A DNA stretch of 64,000 nt from Streptacidiphilus carbonis (GTDB taxonomy: Bacteria; Actinomycetota; Actinomycetes; Streptomycetales; Streptomycetaceae), in the NCBI RefSeq assembly GCF_000787775.1, contig NZ_BBPM01000016.1, forward strand, positions 1 through 64,000, read 5' to 3'. Positions 16,428 to 24,330 of this stretch are shown here, one piece after another (position 1 is the first letter of the stretch; each line of letters begins with the position of its first letter). The notes beneath the pieces were generated by a model. That model was given only the letters and a program-made list of their open reading frames with translations, was not told where the DNA came from and ran no database searches. The position numbers and the translations under genes are program-made.

Positions 16428-16977
16428 GGGCGCCGTCCTCGGCGAGGAGTCCCACGATGCCCCGGGCCTCGGGCGGGTCAACCTTGACCGAGCCCGTCAG
16501 GAACCGGTAGTAGGCGGCGTCCAAGTCCACGGCGGCCATGACCTCCAGGATCCCCGTGGCGTGCTCCCGGGCGTCCTGACAGGTCCACTGGCCCATCTGC
16601 TCACCGTTGATGTACAGGGCGAGGAACGGCTCCATCTTGGCGTTCACGCCCGGCTCCAGGCGCAGCGGCGCGGTCGCAGCGTCGTCCAGCGGCGGCCGGT
16701 CCGCGCGCAGGTCCCCGACGCAGGCCAGGTCCAGCGCCATGCCGACCTTCCCGGCCAACTGCCTAATCACCAGGGCGTCGTGCTCGGCCTGGGCTGCTGC
16801 CGTGAGGACGGTGCTGGCCCAGGCGATGCCCTGGTCGCGGTTCAGGGTGCGGGCCGTGTCGCCGTCGAGGTGGATCGTGGCGACGTAGGTTCGGCCGTCG
16901 GGGGCCAGGTCGGACACGATGCTGATCACCGCGTCTGGTTCGCGGCGGGGCTTGGGCTTCGGGCGGCGCTTGGTCAT
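16420..16977 (-). CDS. Hypothetical protein (185 aa)
   Basis: Basic N-terminus (MTKRRPKPKPRREP), then an alpha/beta domain (YVATIHLDGDTARTLN, AWASTVLTAAAQAEHDALVI). AAAGGA ribosome-binding site. No family recognised. Confidence 0.55.
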   Translation of the reverse strand: MTKRRPKPKPRREPDAVISIVSDLAPDGRTYVATIHLDGDTARTLNRDQGIAWASTVLTAAAQAEHDALVIRQLAGKVGMALDLACVGDLRADRPPLDDAATAPLRLEPGVNAKMEPFLALYINGEQMGQWTCQDAREHATGILEVMAAVDLDAAYYRFLTGSVKVDPPEARGIVGLLAEDGAHA

Positions 16978-17019
16978 GCGGGTGGTCCTTTCGTTGGCCC
17001 GGCGGCCGGGCGGAGAAGG

Positions 17020-17352
17020 TTAGGAGGTGCGCTGGGCTGCGAGGCTGCGGGCGATGTCGGCGATCACGTCGGCCTGGGTATCCACGCGCTTCCGCTCGGC
17101 CTCGTAGTCCCGGCGCAGCGCCCGACTGTCCTCCGCGCCGTGGTAGTACCGCATCAGCGAGTCGAGGAGCGCGCGGGCTTCCTCGCCGCCGAGGGTGATC
17201 GACGGCTCGACGTCGGCGCTGCCCTCGGTGATCTCCTGCATGGACGGCTGACCGCCGGGCCGGTGAAGGTACCGGCCGCCGGGGCCCTCGTTGAGGATGA
17301 AGACGCGGACGCCGTCGCCGAACGGGCCGTCCGTGACGTGAACGTTGATCAT
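17020..17352 (-). CDS. Hypothetical protein (110 aa)
   Basis: N-terminal beta section (MINVHVTDGPFGDGVRVFIL) and C-terminal coiled helix (SRALRRDYEAERKRVDTQAD). CTGGAG precedes the ATG. Unknown. Confidence 0.55.
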   Translation of the reverse strand: MINVHVTDGPFGDGVRVFILNEGPGGRYLHRPGGQPSMQEITEGSADVEPSITLGGEEARALLDSLMRYYHGAEDSRALRRDYEAERKRVDTQADVIADIARSLAAQRTS

Positions 17353-17423
17353 GGCTTACTCCAGCGTGGTCGGGGTGGTTGCTGCCTGGCCGGCGCGACC
17401 AGGCAGCAAGCGGGCGGGGTGGG

Positions 17424-17900
17424 TCAGCCTCGGCAGGCGGTGAGCAGCCACGCGGGCCGCTCCTCCAGCGGCGTGAGGCCCAGCACGGCCAGTGCGGCGC
17501 GGAGCCTCTCGTCGGCCTCCGCGTTGGCCTCGGCCGCCAGTACGGCCGGGTCGATGACCGTCAGCTCGCCCAGATAGGCCGAGTGCTTCTTCGCGGACAG
17601 GAACAGGTCCCCGAACTGGTAGCCGCCGTGCTCGAACTCGACGCCGATCCTGGCCTCGGCGTCGCGGCGGCGCTGACGCCACGCGTCCGGGTCGGCGTCG
17701 AAGTCGCCTTCCTCGTAGCCGACGGCGGCCATCAGCCGCTCCTCAGCCTTGTCCTGGAACTCGTCGTCCTCGCCGAGCCAGTCGAGATTCAGGCCCCACA
17801 GGTCGCTGTCCTTGGGGTGGATCTCCTTAACCTGCCAGCCGTCCTCGTCGGCGCGCAGACGGTAGCCGTAGATCAGCTTCGCGGTGGTGCTCATTCCCAT
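17424..17900 (-). CDS. Acidic hypothetical protein (158 aa)
   Basis: Strongly acidic (DLWGLNLDWLGEDDEFQDKA, YEEGDFDADPDAW). Acidic small phage proteins can be DNA mimics, but nothing here specifically proves that. GGAGA precedes the ATG at 17900; a second ATG at 17894 is possible. Confidence 0.55.
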   Translation of the reverse strand: MGMSTTAKLIYGYRLRADEDGWQVKEIHPKDSDLWGLNLDWLGEDDEFQDKAEERLMAAVGYEEGDFDADPDAWRQRRRDAEARIGVEFEHGGYQFGDLFLSAKKHSAYLGELTVIDPAVLAAEANAEADERLRAALAVLGLTPLEERPAWLLTACRG

Positions 17901-17926
17901 GGTGATCTCCGATCGGTGAGGGCGGG

Positions 17927-18139
17927 TCAGGTGTCGGGGCAGCTGTGCCCGTCGCAGCTGTTGCAGTGGTGCCAGGCGAGCGGGTTGCCGACGAAGGCGG
18001 CTGCGGCGAGCGTGGCGCGGGCTGCGAGGGCGGCGAGGAACTCGGGGCGGAGCATCAGCGCGCCGGGTTCTTTGGTCATCTCGGCGTTGATCTTGCGGAT
18101 GAGCGGGTTCAACTCCGACAGGTCCAGGTCGTCAGGCAT
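17927..18139 (-). CDS. Hypothetical protein (70 aa)
   Basis: Starts MPDDLDLSELNPLIRKINAE; the C-terminus has HHCNSCDGHSC, a likely metal site. It overlaps the upstream gene by 8 nt. Unknown function. Confidence 0.5.
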   Translation of the reverse strand: MPDDLDLSELNPLIRKINAEMTKEPGALMLRPEFLAALAARATLAAAAFVGNPLAWHHCNSCDGHSCPDT

Positions 18140-18677
18140 CGTCGGCGACCTCGGTCCACTCGCCACCGGGAACGTCCCGGTGCAGCAGTGCGACGCAGGC
18201 CCACGACGGGTCCTTGACGAAGAACTCGGCCCCCTGCCGGGACTTGCAGGTCAGCACGTTGCCGTTCTGGGCACGCGCACCCCACAAGCAGGCGTCATCG
18301 CGCCGCTGCCGGGCCTCGTCGACGTGGTTGTTGTGCAGGTCGACGGCCTCCTGCGTGCCAACAGTCTCGGCCCAGATCTCGACCGCATCGAAGTACCGGT
18401 GGTACAGGTCGCGCAGGTCGTCGCCGTCCACCGGCAGGCCCGTGTCCTCGAAGTCGGGGCTGTAGTTCTCGGCGGCGTACTCGTAGCCCTCGTTCTCGAC
18501 CTTCCAGACGAAAGCGACGAACTCCAGCCAGTCGTAGTCGGACAGGCCGGTCGGGTTCTGGATGTCGGACATGGTCGGGCCCTCCTGGCAAGGGCTGAGG
18601 TTGGAGTGGGCGTCACGGCCGCAACCGCAGCGGACACCGCCAGGGCCGTAGGTGATCGCGGCGTCGAGGTCAGGCAT
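18132..18677 (-). CDS. Hypothetical protein (181 aa)
   Basis: N-terminal CGCGRDAH and SPCQEG motif, then a helical acidic domain (YDWLEFVAFVWKVENEGYEY) and a C-terminal part with CKSRQGAEFFVKDPSWAC. A strong AGGAGG before an in-frame ATG at 18572 offers a shorter 146-aa product; the upstream start overlaps the preceding gene by 8 nt, as is usual in this operon. Confidence 0.55.
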   Translation of the reverse strand: MPDLDAAITYGPGGVRCGCGRDAHSNLSPCQEGPTMSDIQNPTGLSDYDWLEFVAFVWKVENEGYEYAAENYSPDFEDTGLPVDGDDLRDLYHRYFDAVEIWAETVGTQEAVDLHNNHVDEARQRRDDACLWGARAQNGNVLTCKSRQGAEFFVKDPSWACVALLHRDVPGGEWTEVADDA

Positions 18678-18969
18678 CCTCGGCCTCCTCGACGTAGCCG
18701 CTGATGGTGCGGTACAGGTCGGGGTTGCTGAGGCAGGCCTCGATGACCGTGGACAGGATCCAGCTGTCCTTCGGGAAGTCGTCGCCCTTGGGGTGCCTGG
18801 TGCCCTGGACGTAGCCCATGACGGCGGCTTCCTTCATCAGCACCCGCTCCCGCTCGGTGAAGGTGCCGAAGCGTTCGGCTGCCTGCTGGCGGCGTTCGGC
18901 CGCACGGTTGGCGAAGAGGGTGAGCAGGGCGTCGGGCAGCGGCGGGTCGACGGCGGTGGGTTCGGGCAT
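18670..18969 (-). CDS. Hypothetical protein (99 aa)
   Basis: Helical (LPDALLTLFANRAAERRQQA, FTERERVLMKEAAVMGYVQG). It starts in an ATGA overlap with the upstream gene. The GxVQGTRHPKGDDFPKDS section recurs in small Streptomyces phage proteins of unknown role. Confidence 0.55.
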   Translation of the reverse strand: MPEPTAVDPPLPDALLTLFANRAAERRQQAAERFGTFTERERVLMKEAAVMGYVQGTRHPKGDDFPKDSWILSTVIEACLSNPDLYRTISGYVEEAEDA

Positions 18970-19388
18970 CAGCCGGCCGCCTTCGCCACGGGCTTGCGGT
19001 CGCGTGCGCCTTGGGCGACGCCGATGGCGAAGTTGATGCCCGCCACGCGCGCGGGGTCGGGGGCGATCCGCAGTGACGTCAGCAGGGTGTCGAGGACGTC
19101 GTTGATGCCGTCGGCGCGCACGTCGGCCAGGTACGGGGCGAGGGCGGCGTTCATCTCGGCGTCGGTGCCCTGCATGGCCTGCCACACGGCGAGGATCTTG
19201 GGGAGGGCGATGGCGAACGCGTCGGTGTCCCACTCGCCCTTCCGCAGCCGGGACTGGCACTTGGCGGGCCAGGTGGAGCAGGCGCAGGCGCGGTCGTGGT
19301 AGTAGTCCGCGAGCGTCTGGTTGCCGACGTCGATCAGGGCTTCGAGGGTCGCGGTGGGGAGGTCGAGAGGGTCGGCGGGCTCAGACAT
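18969..19388 (-). CDS. Hypothetical protein (139 aa)
   Basis: Helical protein with a CACSTWPAKC cluster near residue 35. AAAAGGA ribosome-binding site. Probably the first gene of a transcription sub-unit, given the AT-rich region at 19389-19460. Confidence 0.55.
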   Translation of the reverse strand: MSEPADPLDLPTATLEALIDVGNQTLADYYHDRACACSTWPAKCQSRLRKGEWDTDAFAIALPKILAVWQAMQGTDAEMNAALAPYLADVRADGINDVLDTLLTSLRIAPDPARVAGINFAIGVAQGARDRKPVAKAAG

Positions 19389-19433
19389 GAGGGTGATCCT
19401 TTTGGGATAGTTTGTGTGGGTTTATCATCTCAT

Positions 19434-19455
19434 CCTGACGCATGATCAGGTCAGG
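19434..19455. promoter_or_regulatory. Inverted repeat CCTGAC-n10-GTCAGG upstream of the 19388 gene
   Basis: A 6-bp dyad lies in an AT-rich gap (19389-19460) between two leftward genes. On the minus strand GATGATAAAC follows it, a possible -10 region. A promoter with an operator is plausible, but no clear -35 box was found. Confidence 0.35.
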
Positions 19456-19510
19456 GAACGGCCCCATCCGCCCCGCCAAAACCGCACGCCGGAGAGGGCG
19501 GTGGGGCAGG

Positions 19511-19954
19511 TCAGCCCTGGGCCGGCTCGTCCACGACTGCAATCTGGAAGCCGTAGCCGTAGTAGAACGGGTTGCCGCTCGACCAGCCCACGGTCAGCTC
19601 CAGCACGTCGCCCATGTCCGCGTAGATGTGCCAGCGCGTGAACTCGTCCGTCGTGCCGACGCCGGTGATGACGTGGTCGATGCGCTCCGGGTGCAGCAGG
19701 AACGCCTCCAGCTCTGTGAACGCGCAGCAGTCGTCGGTATCGACGAGGAAGACCCGCTTGCCGCTGTCGAGCGTCAGAGCCGTGCCCCGGCCGCGCCAGC
19801 TGTTCGCCGACTCCGGGATTACGGCGTCCCTCTCGATCATTACGATCCGGTGCCCAACGACCGCGTCAGCGAGCGCGCTGACGTTCCTCGGCATCGTGCC
19901 GTCGTCGACCTCGTCGGACAGGGTCTCGATCTCGTAGCTCACTGCTTCGGACAT
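19511..19954 (-). CDS. DUF7448-like protein (147 aa)
   Basis: VVGHRIVMIERDAVIP, GTALTLDSGKRVFLVDTDDC and the CCAFTELE block resemble the DUF7448-type phage proteins with a conserved D-x-DCCA motif. Function unknown. It sits between the helicase and the small-gene run. Confidence 0.6.
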   Translation of the reverse strand: MSEAVSYEIETLSDEVDDGTMPRNVSALADAVVGHRIVMIERDAVIPESANSWRGRGTALTLDSGKRVFLVDTDDCCAFTELEAFLLHPERIDHVITGVGTTDEFTRWHIYADMGDVLELTVGWSSGNPFYYGYGFQIAVVDEPAQG

Positions 19955-19983
19955 GGTGGGACTCGCTTTCGGTTGAGGGTTGA

Positions 19984-21321
19984 TCAGACGAGCGTGACGA
20001 GCCGGGCGTAGTGGCCCTGCTGCTCGAGGTCGACTTCGCGTCCGCGCGGCCCGTTGCGGTTCTTGCCGACCTCGAGGTGGCGGACGCCGTTGTCGGGGCC
20101 CGGGTTGGCGGGGTCGTCGGGGATGTCCTTGGAGATCAGCAGGATCACGTTGGAGTCCTGCTCGATCTGGCTGGAGTCCTTGAAATCGGACACCAGCGGC
20201 TTGCGGCCGACCTGCCCCCGGTTGAACTGGGCCAGTGCCATCACGGGGACCTGGAACTCCATGGCGAGGAGCTTCAGGCCGCGCGAGATGTCGGCGACTT
20301 CCTGGGTGCGGTTCCTCGAGCCCGGCCCCTCGGGTGCGATCAGTTGGAGGTAGTCCGCGACGACGAGGGCTGGCGGGTTGCCCGTGGAGTGCATCCACCG
20401 GACCCGGGCGCGGATCTTGGACAGGGACAGGCCGGGTGAGTCGTCGAGGATGAAGTTGGTGGCGTTGCGGAGCCGGTCGGCGACCTTGGCGATGCGCTCC
20501 CAGTCCGGTTCGATCAGCTTGCGGTTGACGAGCCTGGACAGGTTCACGCTGGCTTCGGCGGCGGTGAGGCGGGCCAGCAGTTCGGTGCCGCCCATCTCCA
20601 TGGAGGCGACGAGGACGGGCCGGTTGCGGCGCAGTGCCACGTGCGCGGCGCAGTTGAAGCCGAGGAGCGACTTGCCGCCGGAGGTCTCCGCGCCGACCGC
20701 GATCAGGTCGCCGGGCTTGAAGCTGGTGACCTCATTCAGGTCCTTCCACGGGGTGTCGAGGGCGTTGGGGTCCTCGCCTGCCTCGAGCTGGTCGATGAAG
20801 TCGTCCCACCGCTCCCCTACGGACAGCTTGGGTGCGTCCTTGGGCGAGCCGAGGATCAGGGCTTGGAGGTCGGCGATGGTGGTGTCGAGGATGTCGTCGG
20901 GGTTGTCGCGCTCGAGGCTGCGGCGGACGGTGCGGGCGGCGATCTCGTAGATGCGGCGGAGCTTGGCGGTGTCGCGGACGATGCCGGCGTACCAGTCGGC
21001 GTTGGCGCTGACCGGCACAGCGGCGACGAGGCGGTGCAGGTATTCGCTGCCGCCGATGCGGTCGAGCTCTCCGACTTTGAGGAGCTGCGCGCCGACGGTG
21101 ATCGGGTCGGGTGTGATGCCGGGTTGTCCGTGGACTTCGAGGATTGCGGTGTGAATGGTGGCGTGGGCGGTGCGGTAGTAGTCGCCGGGGCCGGCGAGGG
21201 TGTCGGTGGCGTCGTCGATGGCTCGTTCGCCGAGGAGCATGCTGCCGAGGAGTGCCCGTTCGGCGGAGAGGTCACGCGGACGCGGGTCCTCTTCCTCGAG
21301 GTGCTCGGGCTGGTCGTTCAT
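19984..21321 (-). CDS. dnaB: Replicative DNA helicase, DnaB-like
   Basis: 445 residues, normal for phage DnaB proteins. An N-terminal DnaB_N domain (17-115, SAERALLGSMLLGERAIDD) is followed by a RecA-like ATPase: Walker A GAETSGGKS (210-218), Walker B LVVADYLQLI (319-328, Asp323), and a later Gln/Arg region (MALAQFNRGQVGRKPLVSDF, DSSQIEQDSNVILLI). It should unwind DNA 5' to 3' at the replication fork as a hexamer. Its ATG overlaps the stop of the winged-helix replication protein, which likely loads it. Confidence 0.95.
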   Translation of the reverse strand: MNDQPEHLEEEDPRPRDLSAERALLGSMLLGERAIDDATDTLAGPGDYYRTAHATIHTAILEVHGQPGITPDPITVGAQLLKVGELDRIGGSEYLHRLVAAVPVSANADWYAGIVRDTAKLRRIYEIAARTVRRSLERDNPDDILDTTIADLQALILGSPKDAPKLSVGERWDDFIDQLEAGEDPNALDTPWKDLNEVTSFKPGDLIAVGAETSGGKSLLGFNCAAHVALRRNRPVLVASMEMGGTELLARLTAAEASVNLSRLVNRKLIEPDWERIAKVADRLRNATNFILDDSPGLSLSKIRARVRWMHSTGNPPALVVADYLQLIAPEGPGSRNRTQEVADISRGLKLLAMEFQVPVMALAQFNRGQVGRKPLVSDFKDSSQIEQDSNVILLISKDIPDDPANPGPDNGVRHLEVGKNRNGPRGREVDLEQQGHYARLVTLV

Positions 21322-22202
21322 GCGGCGGCGTCCTTGGTGTGGTCGGGGTGGCAGGTTCGGCATGGCGCGGAGCTGCGGAATCCGTCGGCGTCTTCGGTGG
21401 TGCGACGCCGGGTGGCGGGGTTGCAGTCCTCGTCCTCGCACCACGGGGTGGTTGGGCCGCCGGGCGAGGCGCGGGTCTTGGCGGTGGGCTTCTTGATCAG
21501 GTCGGCGATGCGGACGGGCAGGACGGTGATGAAGTTCTTGATCCCACCGGGGTTCTTCGTCAACTCGGTGGCGAGGTCGTCGTCCAAGTCCCAGCCCTGT
21601 GCGTGGATGGCTTCCAGGAGCTGCGGGGCGAGCTTGGCGGCCGTGGCGCGTCCGACGGCCCAGGGTCCGGGCAGCGACTGGAGGAAGGTCTCGGCTGCTT
21701 GTTGCTGGTCTCCTCCGCCTCCTCCTGGGGTGGTGGAGGCAGGCGGGTCGGCAGGTGCGGAGGTGGTGGTCTCTGGTGGGGTGGTGGTGATGTGGTCGGG
21801 TGAGCCGACCGATTCCGCTTCGGATTGGTCGGGTGAGCCGACCACCCCTGGTCGGGTAGGCCGACCGATTTCAGATTTGGGATCGGTCGGGTGAGCCGAC
21901 CGATTGGTGGTCTCGGGTCGCCGGTGGCCGACTGCTCCACGGAGCCGATACACGCTGGCTCCGTAGCGGCCTTTCTCGCCCTCAACGACTTCCAGTTCTC
22001 CGGCTTTCAGGAGCACCTGGATCGCGTCGGTGACGGCCTCGCGGGTGCAGTTCGCCCGCTGCTGGAGAAAGGTCACGGACCCGTAGGCCTTGCATTCTCT
22101 GGCGGCCGGCAGAGCCTTGTCGGCGAGGGCCAGCAGCACGAGGCGGCCCACCCCCTTGGAGCTGGAGTGGTTCCACACCCAGTCCATCGCATCAAGGCTC
22201 AC
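21318..22202 (-). CDS. Winged-helix replication initiator / helicase-loader candidate
   Basis: 294 residues. Residues 1-90 form a wHTH (AMDWVWNHSSSKGVGRLVLL, then VTFLQQRANCTREAVTDAIQ). Residues 95-170 are a Pro/Thr/Ser-rich linker. Residues 170-245 are helical and the C-terminus has CEDEDC and CRTCHPDH. The order initiator-then-DnaB matches lambda O/P-type modules. The linker DNA carries four iteron-like repeats. GAAGAG precedes the GTG at 22202. Confidence 0.75.
   Translation of the reverse strand: MSLDAMDWVWNHSSSKGVGRLVLLALADKALPAARECKAYGSVTFLQQRANCTREAVTDAIQVLLKAGELEVVEGEKGRYGASVYRLRGAVGHRRPETTNRSAHPTDPKSEIGRPTRPGVVGSPDQSEAESVGSPDHITTTPPETTTSAPADPPASTTPGGGGGDQQQAAETFLQSLPGPWAVGRATAAKLAPQLLEAIHAQGWDLDDDLATELTKNPGGIKNFITVLPVRIADLIKKPTAKTRASPGGPTTPWCEDEDCNPATRRRTTEDADGFRSSAPCRTCHPDHTKDAAA
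21794..21901. repeat. Four iteron-like 17-bp dyads; candidate replication origin
   Basis: GGTCGGGTGAGCCGACC occurs at 21794-21810, 21827-21843 and 21885-21901. A variant GGTCGGGTAGGCCGACC lies at 21850-21866. Each is itself a dyad (GGTCGG/CCGACC), and three of the four are followed by GATT. Start-to-start spacing is 33, 23 and 35 bp. The copies fall in different reading frames of the host gene, so the DNA and not the protein sequence is conserved. An origin inside an initiator gene is known for lambda O. Confidence 0.75.
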
Positions 22203-22248
22203 GTGCTCTTCTCTCGAACGTCGCGTCAGGAGTCGCTGGCCGGGCGCG

Positions 22249-22479
22249 TCAGTCCGCGAGCATGAACTTGTCGACGGTGAGCTTGTAGGCAGTGGCGAGT
22301 TGGCCGAGCGTGGCGAGACTGGGGCGGTTCTCCTGCCGGGTGATCCGGGAGAGGACGCCGGGGTCGACGCCGGAGCGGCGGGAGATTCGTGAGAGGTGCA
22401 GCCGGCCGTCGTTTCGGACATCTCCGGCGAGGGTGGCAGCAGCTTGGAGGGTGGCGAGGTTGAGCTTGTAGGTGGCCAC
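22249..22479 (-). CDS. XRE-family Cro-like regulator (76 aa)
   Basis: HTH_XRE pattern: LSRISRRSGVDPGVLSRITR, then RPSLATLGQLATAYKLTVDK. The small size matches Cro-type repressors. GAAAGG precedes the GTG at 22479. It is first in the leftward operon and divergent from the larger XRE protein at 22720, so the pair likely forms the lysis-lysogeny switch. Confidence 0.8.
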   Translation of the reverse strand: MATYKLNLATLQAAATLAGDVRNDGRLHLSRISRRSGVDPGVLSRITRQENRPSLATLGQLATAYKLTVDKFMLAD

Positions 22480-22538
22480 AGATGGCCTTTCGATGTGGGT
22501 GCGTTTTGGCAGGGAGGTGCAGTGCGAGCACCGTGTGC

Positions 22539-22577
22539 CGCTACACAAAGCATACCCCATTTGCTGTGGCGCTACAA
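22539..22577 (-). promoter_or_regulatory. Leftward early promoter with CGCTAC operator half-sites
   Basis: On the minus strand -35 TTGTAG (22577-22572) and -10 TATGCT (22554-22549) are separated by 17 bp. CGCTAC half-sites at 22570-22575 and 22539-22544 overlap the -35 box and the expected start point. They should let a regulator block transcription of the Cro-like/initiator/DnaB operon. Confidence 0.6.
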
Positions 22578-22650
22578 CGAGACTGGTGCGCGGCACCCCC
22601 TGGCAGGCGACCGAATTTGGCCACGACCTGCACGAATGTGACCCCGATCA

Positions 22651-22679
22651 ACGACAGCGGGTAGCGCGCACGCTACGAT
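22651..22679 (+). promoter_or_regulatory. Rightward promoter of the repressor-like gene with GTAGCG-n4-CGCTAC operator
   Basis: -35 ACGACA (22651-22656) and -10 TACGAT (22674-22679) lie 17 bp apart. The dyad GTAGCGCGCACGCTAC (22661-22676) fills the spacer and touches the -10. It carries the same CGCTAC half-site as the opposed leftward promoter, consistent with cross-regulation. Confidence 0.55.
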
Positions 22680-22719
22680 CTGCACGTATTGATGGGCGCG
22701 CACACGAAACGGACGGGGC

Positions 22720-23172
22720 ATGAGCGGCGAACACGACGACTTCGCCCGCTGGCTGCGCGAACGCGCCCGCATCGCCGGCTTCGACCTCGACCAGCGCGGC
22801 ATGACCTCACGCCTCGCCGAAGCCTCCGGCATCGACCCCGCCCAGATGAGCCGAGCAGTACGCGGCCTCAGCGTCCCCGCCATCGAAGGCCAGCGCGGCC
22901 TCGCCAAAGCGCTAGGCCTCAAGCTGCCCGAGGTCATGATCCGCGCCGGATCAGCCACACCCGACGACTTCCCGCCCCAGTGGGACCTCGACGACTCCCC
23001 GGCCCCGCCGCTCTCCTCGCGGGACATCGAGAGCGTCTACCTGACCATGTACGCGTCCCGCTTCAGAATCACCGACCAGGACACACGGCGCTTCATCCGG
23101 ATGGTCAAGGCGCTCGCCACCGAGCTGGGCCACGGCCACATCGAGGATGAGCAGCCCGCCTCGGACGGCTAG
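22720..23172 (+). CDS. XRE-family repressor candidate (150 aa)
   Basis: HTH at residues 28-65 (MTSRLAEASGIDPAQMSRAV, then RGLSVPAIEGQRGLAKALGL) and a helical C-terminal part (SRDIESVYLTMYASRFRITD) that may dimerise. No S24 protease domain is visible, so any inactivation would not be by LexA-like cleavage. Divergent from the Cro-like gene with shared half-sites. A GGACGGGG sequence precedes the ATG. Confidence 0.75.
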   Translation: MSGEHDDFARWLRERARIAGFDLDQRGMTSRLAEASGIDPAQMSRAVRGLSVPAIEGQRGLAKALGLKLPEVMIRAGSATPDDFPPQWDLDDSPAPPLSSRDIESVYLTMYASRFRITDQDTRRFIRMVKALATELGHGHIEDEQPASDG

Positions 23173-23287
23173 CCTGTCCCCGGCGCGCGTCTGCCAGCGA
23201 AGGGACCCGGCGCGCGCCTTCTACACGCCCACGTCCCTCGCCCGGGTGGTTTCACCCGCACCCACCACACCCGGCCGCCCGCGCCCG

Positions 23288-23293
23288 TACCGT
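23288..23293 (+). promoter_or_regulatory. -10 box TACCGT, 7 nt from the ATG
   Basis: TACCGT fits the actinobacterial TANNNT -10 pattern and lies 7 nt before the ATG at 23301, which lacks a Shine-Dalgarno. This fits a leaderless transcript. No -35 was found. Confidence 0.4.
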
Positions 23294-23300
23294 GCCAGGC

Positions 23301-23516
23301 ATGACCGGCATCAGCGCGTTCACCGTTTCGACCGCGGCAGGCCAGCCCACACCACCCTGCCTCGTCTGCGGCCACCCGACCGAGAAGGTCACCGAGTACG
23401 CCGACAACGGGCGCGTCGAGGTCCACTACGAGCCGTGCGGGCACCGCGAATGGGTCGGCGGCACACCCCTCCTGGAAATGTGGCTGCTCCTCGCCGCGAT
23501 CAACGGAGGCGACTGA
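23301..23516 (+). CDS. Hypothetical Cys-containing protein (71 aa), probably leaderless
   Basis: CLVCGHPTEK and a later EPCGHREW suggest a zinc ribbon, and the C-terminus is hydrophobic (LLEMWLLLAAING). Without a Shine-Dalgarno the ATG is best explained by leaderless translation. Followed by a strong hairpin, it looks like a monocistronic unit. Confidence 0.55.
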   Translation: MTGISAFTVSTAAGQPTPPCLVCGHPTEKVTEYADNGRVEVHYEPCGHREWVGGTPLLEMWLLLAAINGGD

Positions 23517-23538
23517 GCGGGCGCGCCACCGGCGTACC

Positions 23539-23579
23539 GTGAAGGCCACCTTCCAGTGCGCCCGGCAGGTGGCCTTCAC
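23539..23579 (+). terminator. Hairpin terminator
   Basis: Perfect 13-bp stem GTGAAGGCCACCT / AGGTGGCCTTCAC with a 15-nt loop, 20 nt past the stop of the 71-aa gene. No T tract. Confidence 0.65.
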
Positions 23580-23622
23580 CACCAACCCTAGCCGTCGTCG
23601 CCCCAGCGCTCGAACCTGCCGC

Positions 23623-23628
23623 TAACGT
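23623..23628 (+). promoter_or_regulatory. -10 box TAACGT, 6 nt from the ATG
   Basis: TAACGT sits 6 nt before the ATG at 23635. GGAGG overlaps this gap but is only 1 nt from the ATG, too close to act as a Shine-Dalgarno, so leaderless initiation is favoured. Confidence 0.4.
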
Positions 23629-23634
23629 GGAGGC

Positions 23635-24129
23635 ATGCGCCCGGACCGATTCCAGACCCTGCTCGCCAACCACCTCCCCGCATTGCCCGGCATCACCAAA
23701 ACCGAGACCTTCGCCGACGCCGGACACGACCGCTCCCCCTACGGCCTCGTCATCCACCACGACAACGGGGCTCGCACCTGGTGGCAGATCACCGCCACCT
23801 CCCGCCCCGGCGACGTCTACAGCCAGCCCGAAGGCGAACCCGTCACCGGCGAGCGGCAGGCCGAACTGCCGATGCCGAACCTCGCCGGGGAGCGAGTCGA
23901 CACCGCGGCCGTCGAAGGCGCCATCGCCGCCGTGCTGCTCCAGGCCGACGCTGCCGGGGAGGTCGCCGCGATGCTCCGCTACTCCCAGCGGGAGAACCCC
24001 GGTGCGATCAGCCACGGCCTGACCGTCCACTTCCACGACGGATCGAAGATCTTCGTCAACGGCCTCGCCGCCTCCCGCGGATCCGAACCCCGGCCGTCTT
24101 CGTACTTCAAGCTCGACGCCCACGTCTGA
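23635..24129 (+). CDS. Hypothetical protein (164 aa)
   Basis: A beta-rich protein (YGLVIHHDNGARTWWQITAT, HGLTVHFHDGSKIFVNGLA) with two similar halves, each ending in an HxDG segment. No family recognised. Probably leaderless; coupled to the 43-aa gene 10 nt downstream. Confidence 0.6.
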   Translation: MRPDRFQTLLANHLPALPGITKTETFADAGHDRSPYGLVIHHDNGARTWWQITATSRPGDVYSQPEGEPVTGERQAELPMPNLAGERVDTAAVEGAIAAVLLQADAAGEVAAMLRYSQRENPGAISHGLTVHFHDGSKIFVNGLAASRGSEPRPSSYFKLDAHV

Positions 24130-24139
24130 GGGAGTCACC

Positions 24140-24271
24140 ATGGCACCGAACGGCAAATGCCCCAGCTGCGGGCAGCGCATCGGCTCCAAGCCCGGCCAGC
24201 CCACCACCCCGCACAGCCTGCCCGACAACCCCAACAAGGCATGCAAGGGCGGCACCACGCTGCCGCTGTAG
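24140..24271 (+). CDS. Tiny zinc-ribbon-like protein (43 aa)
   Basis: Sequence begins MAPNGKCPSCGQRIGSKPGQ and later has a single Cys (NKACKGG). GGAG precedes the ATG. It is short but has a ribosome-binding site, coding-like codon use and a terminator 12 nt after its stop. Confidence 0.55.
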   Translation: MAPNGKCPSCGQRIGSKPGQPTTPHSLPDNPNKACKGGTTLPL

Positions 24272-24282
24272 CCGAGCACGAC

Positions 24283-24317
24283 GAAGCGCCCGCCACCTCC
24301 ACGGTGGCGGGCGCTTC
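24283..24317. terminator. Bidirectional hairpin terminator
   Basis: Perfect 15-bp stem GAAGCGCCCGCCACC / GGTGGCGGGCGCTTC with a 5-nt loop, between convergent genes. Confidence 0.75.
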
Positions 24318-24330
24318 TGCATGTCCGGGG

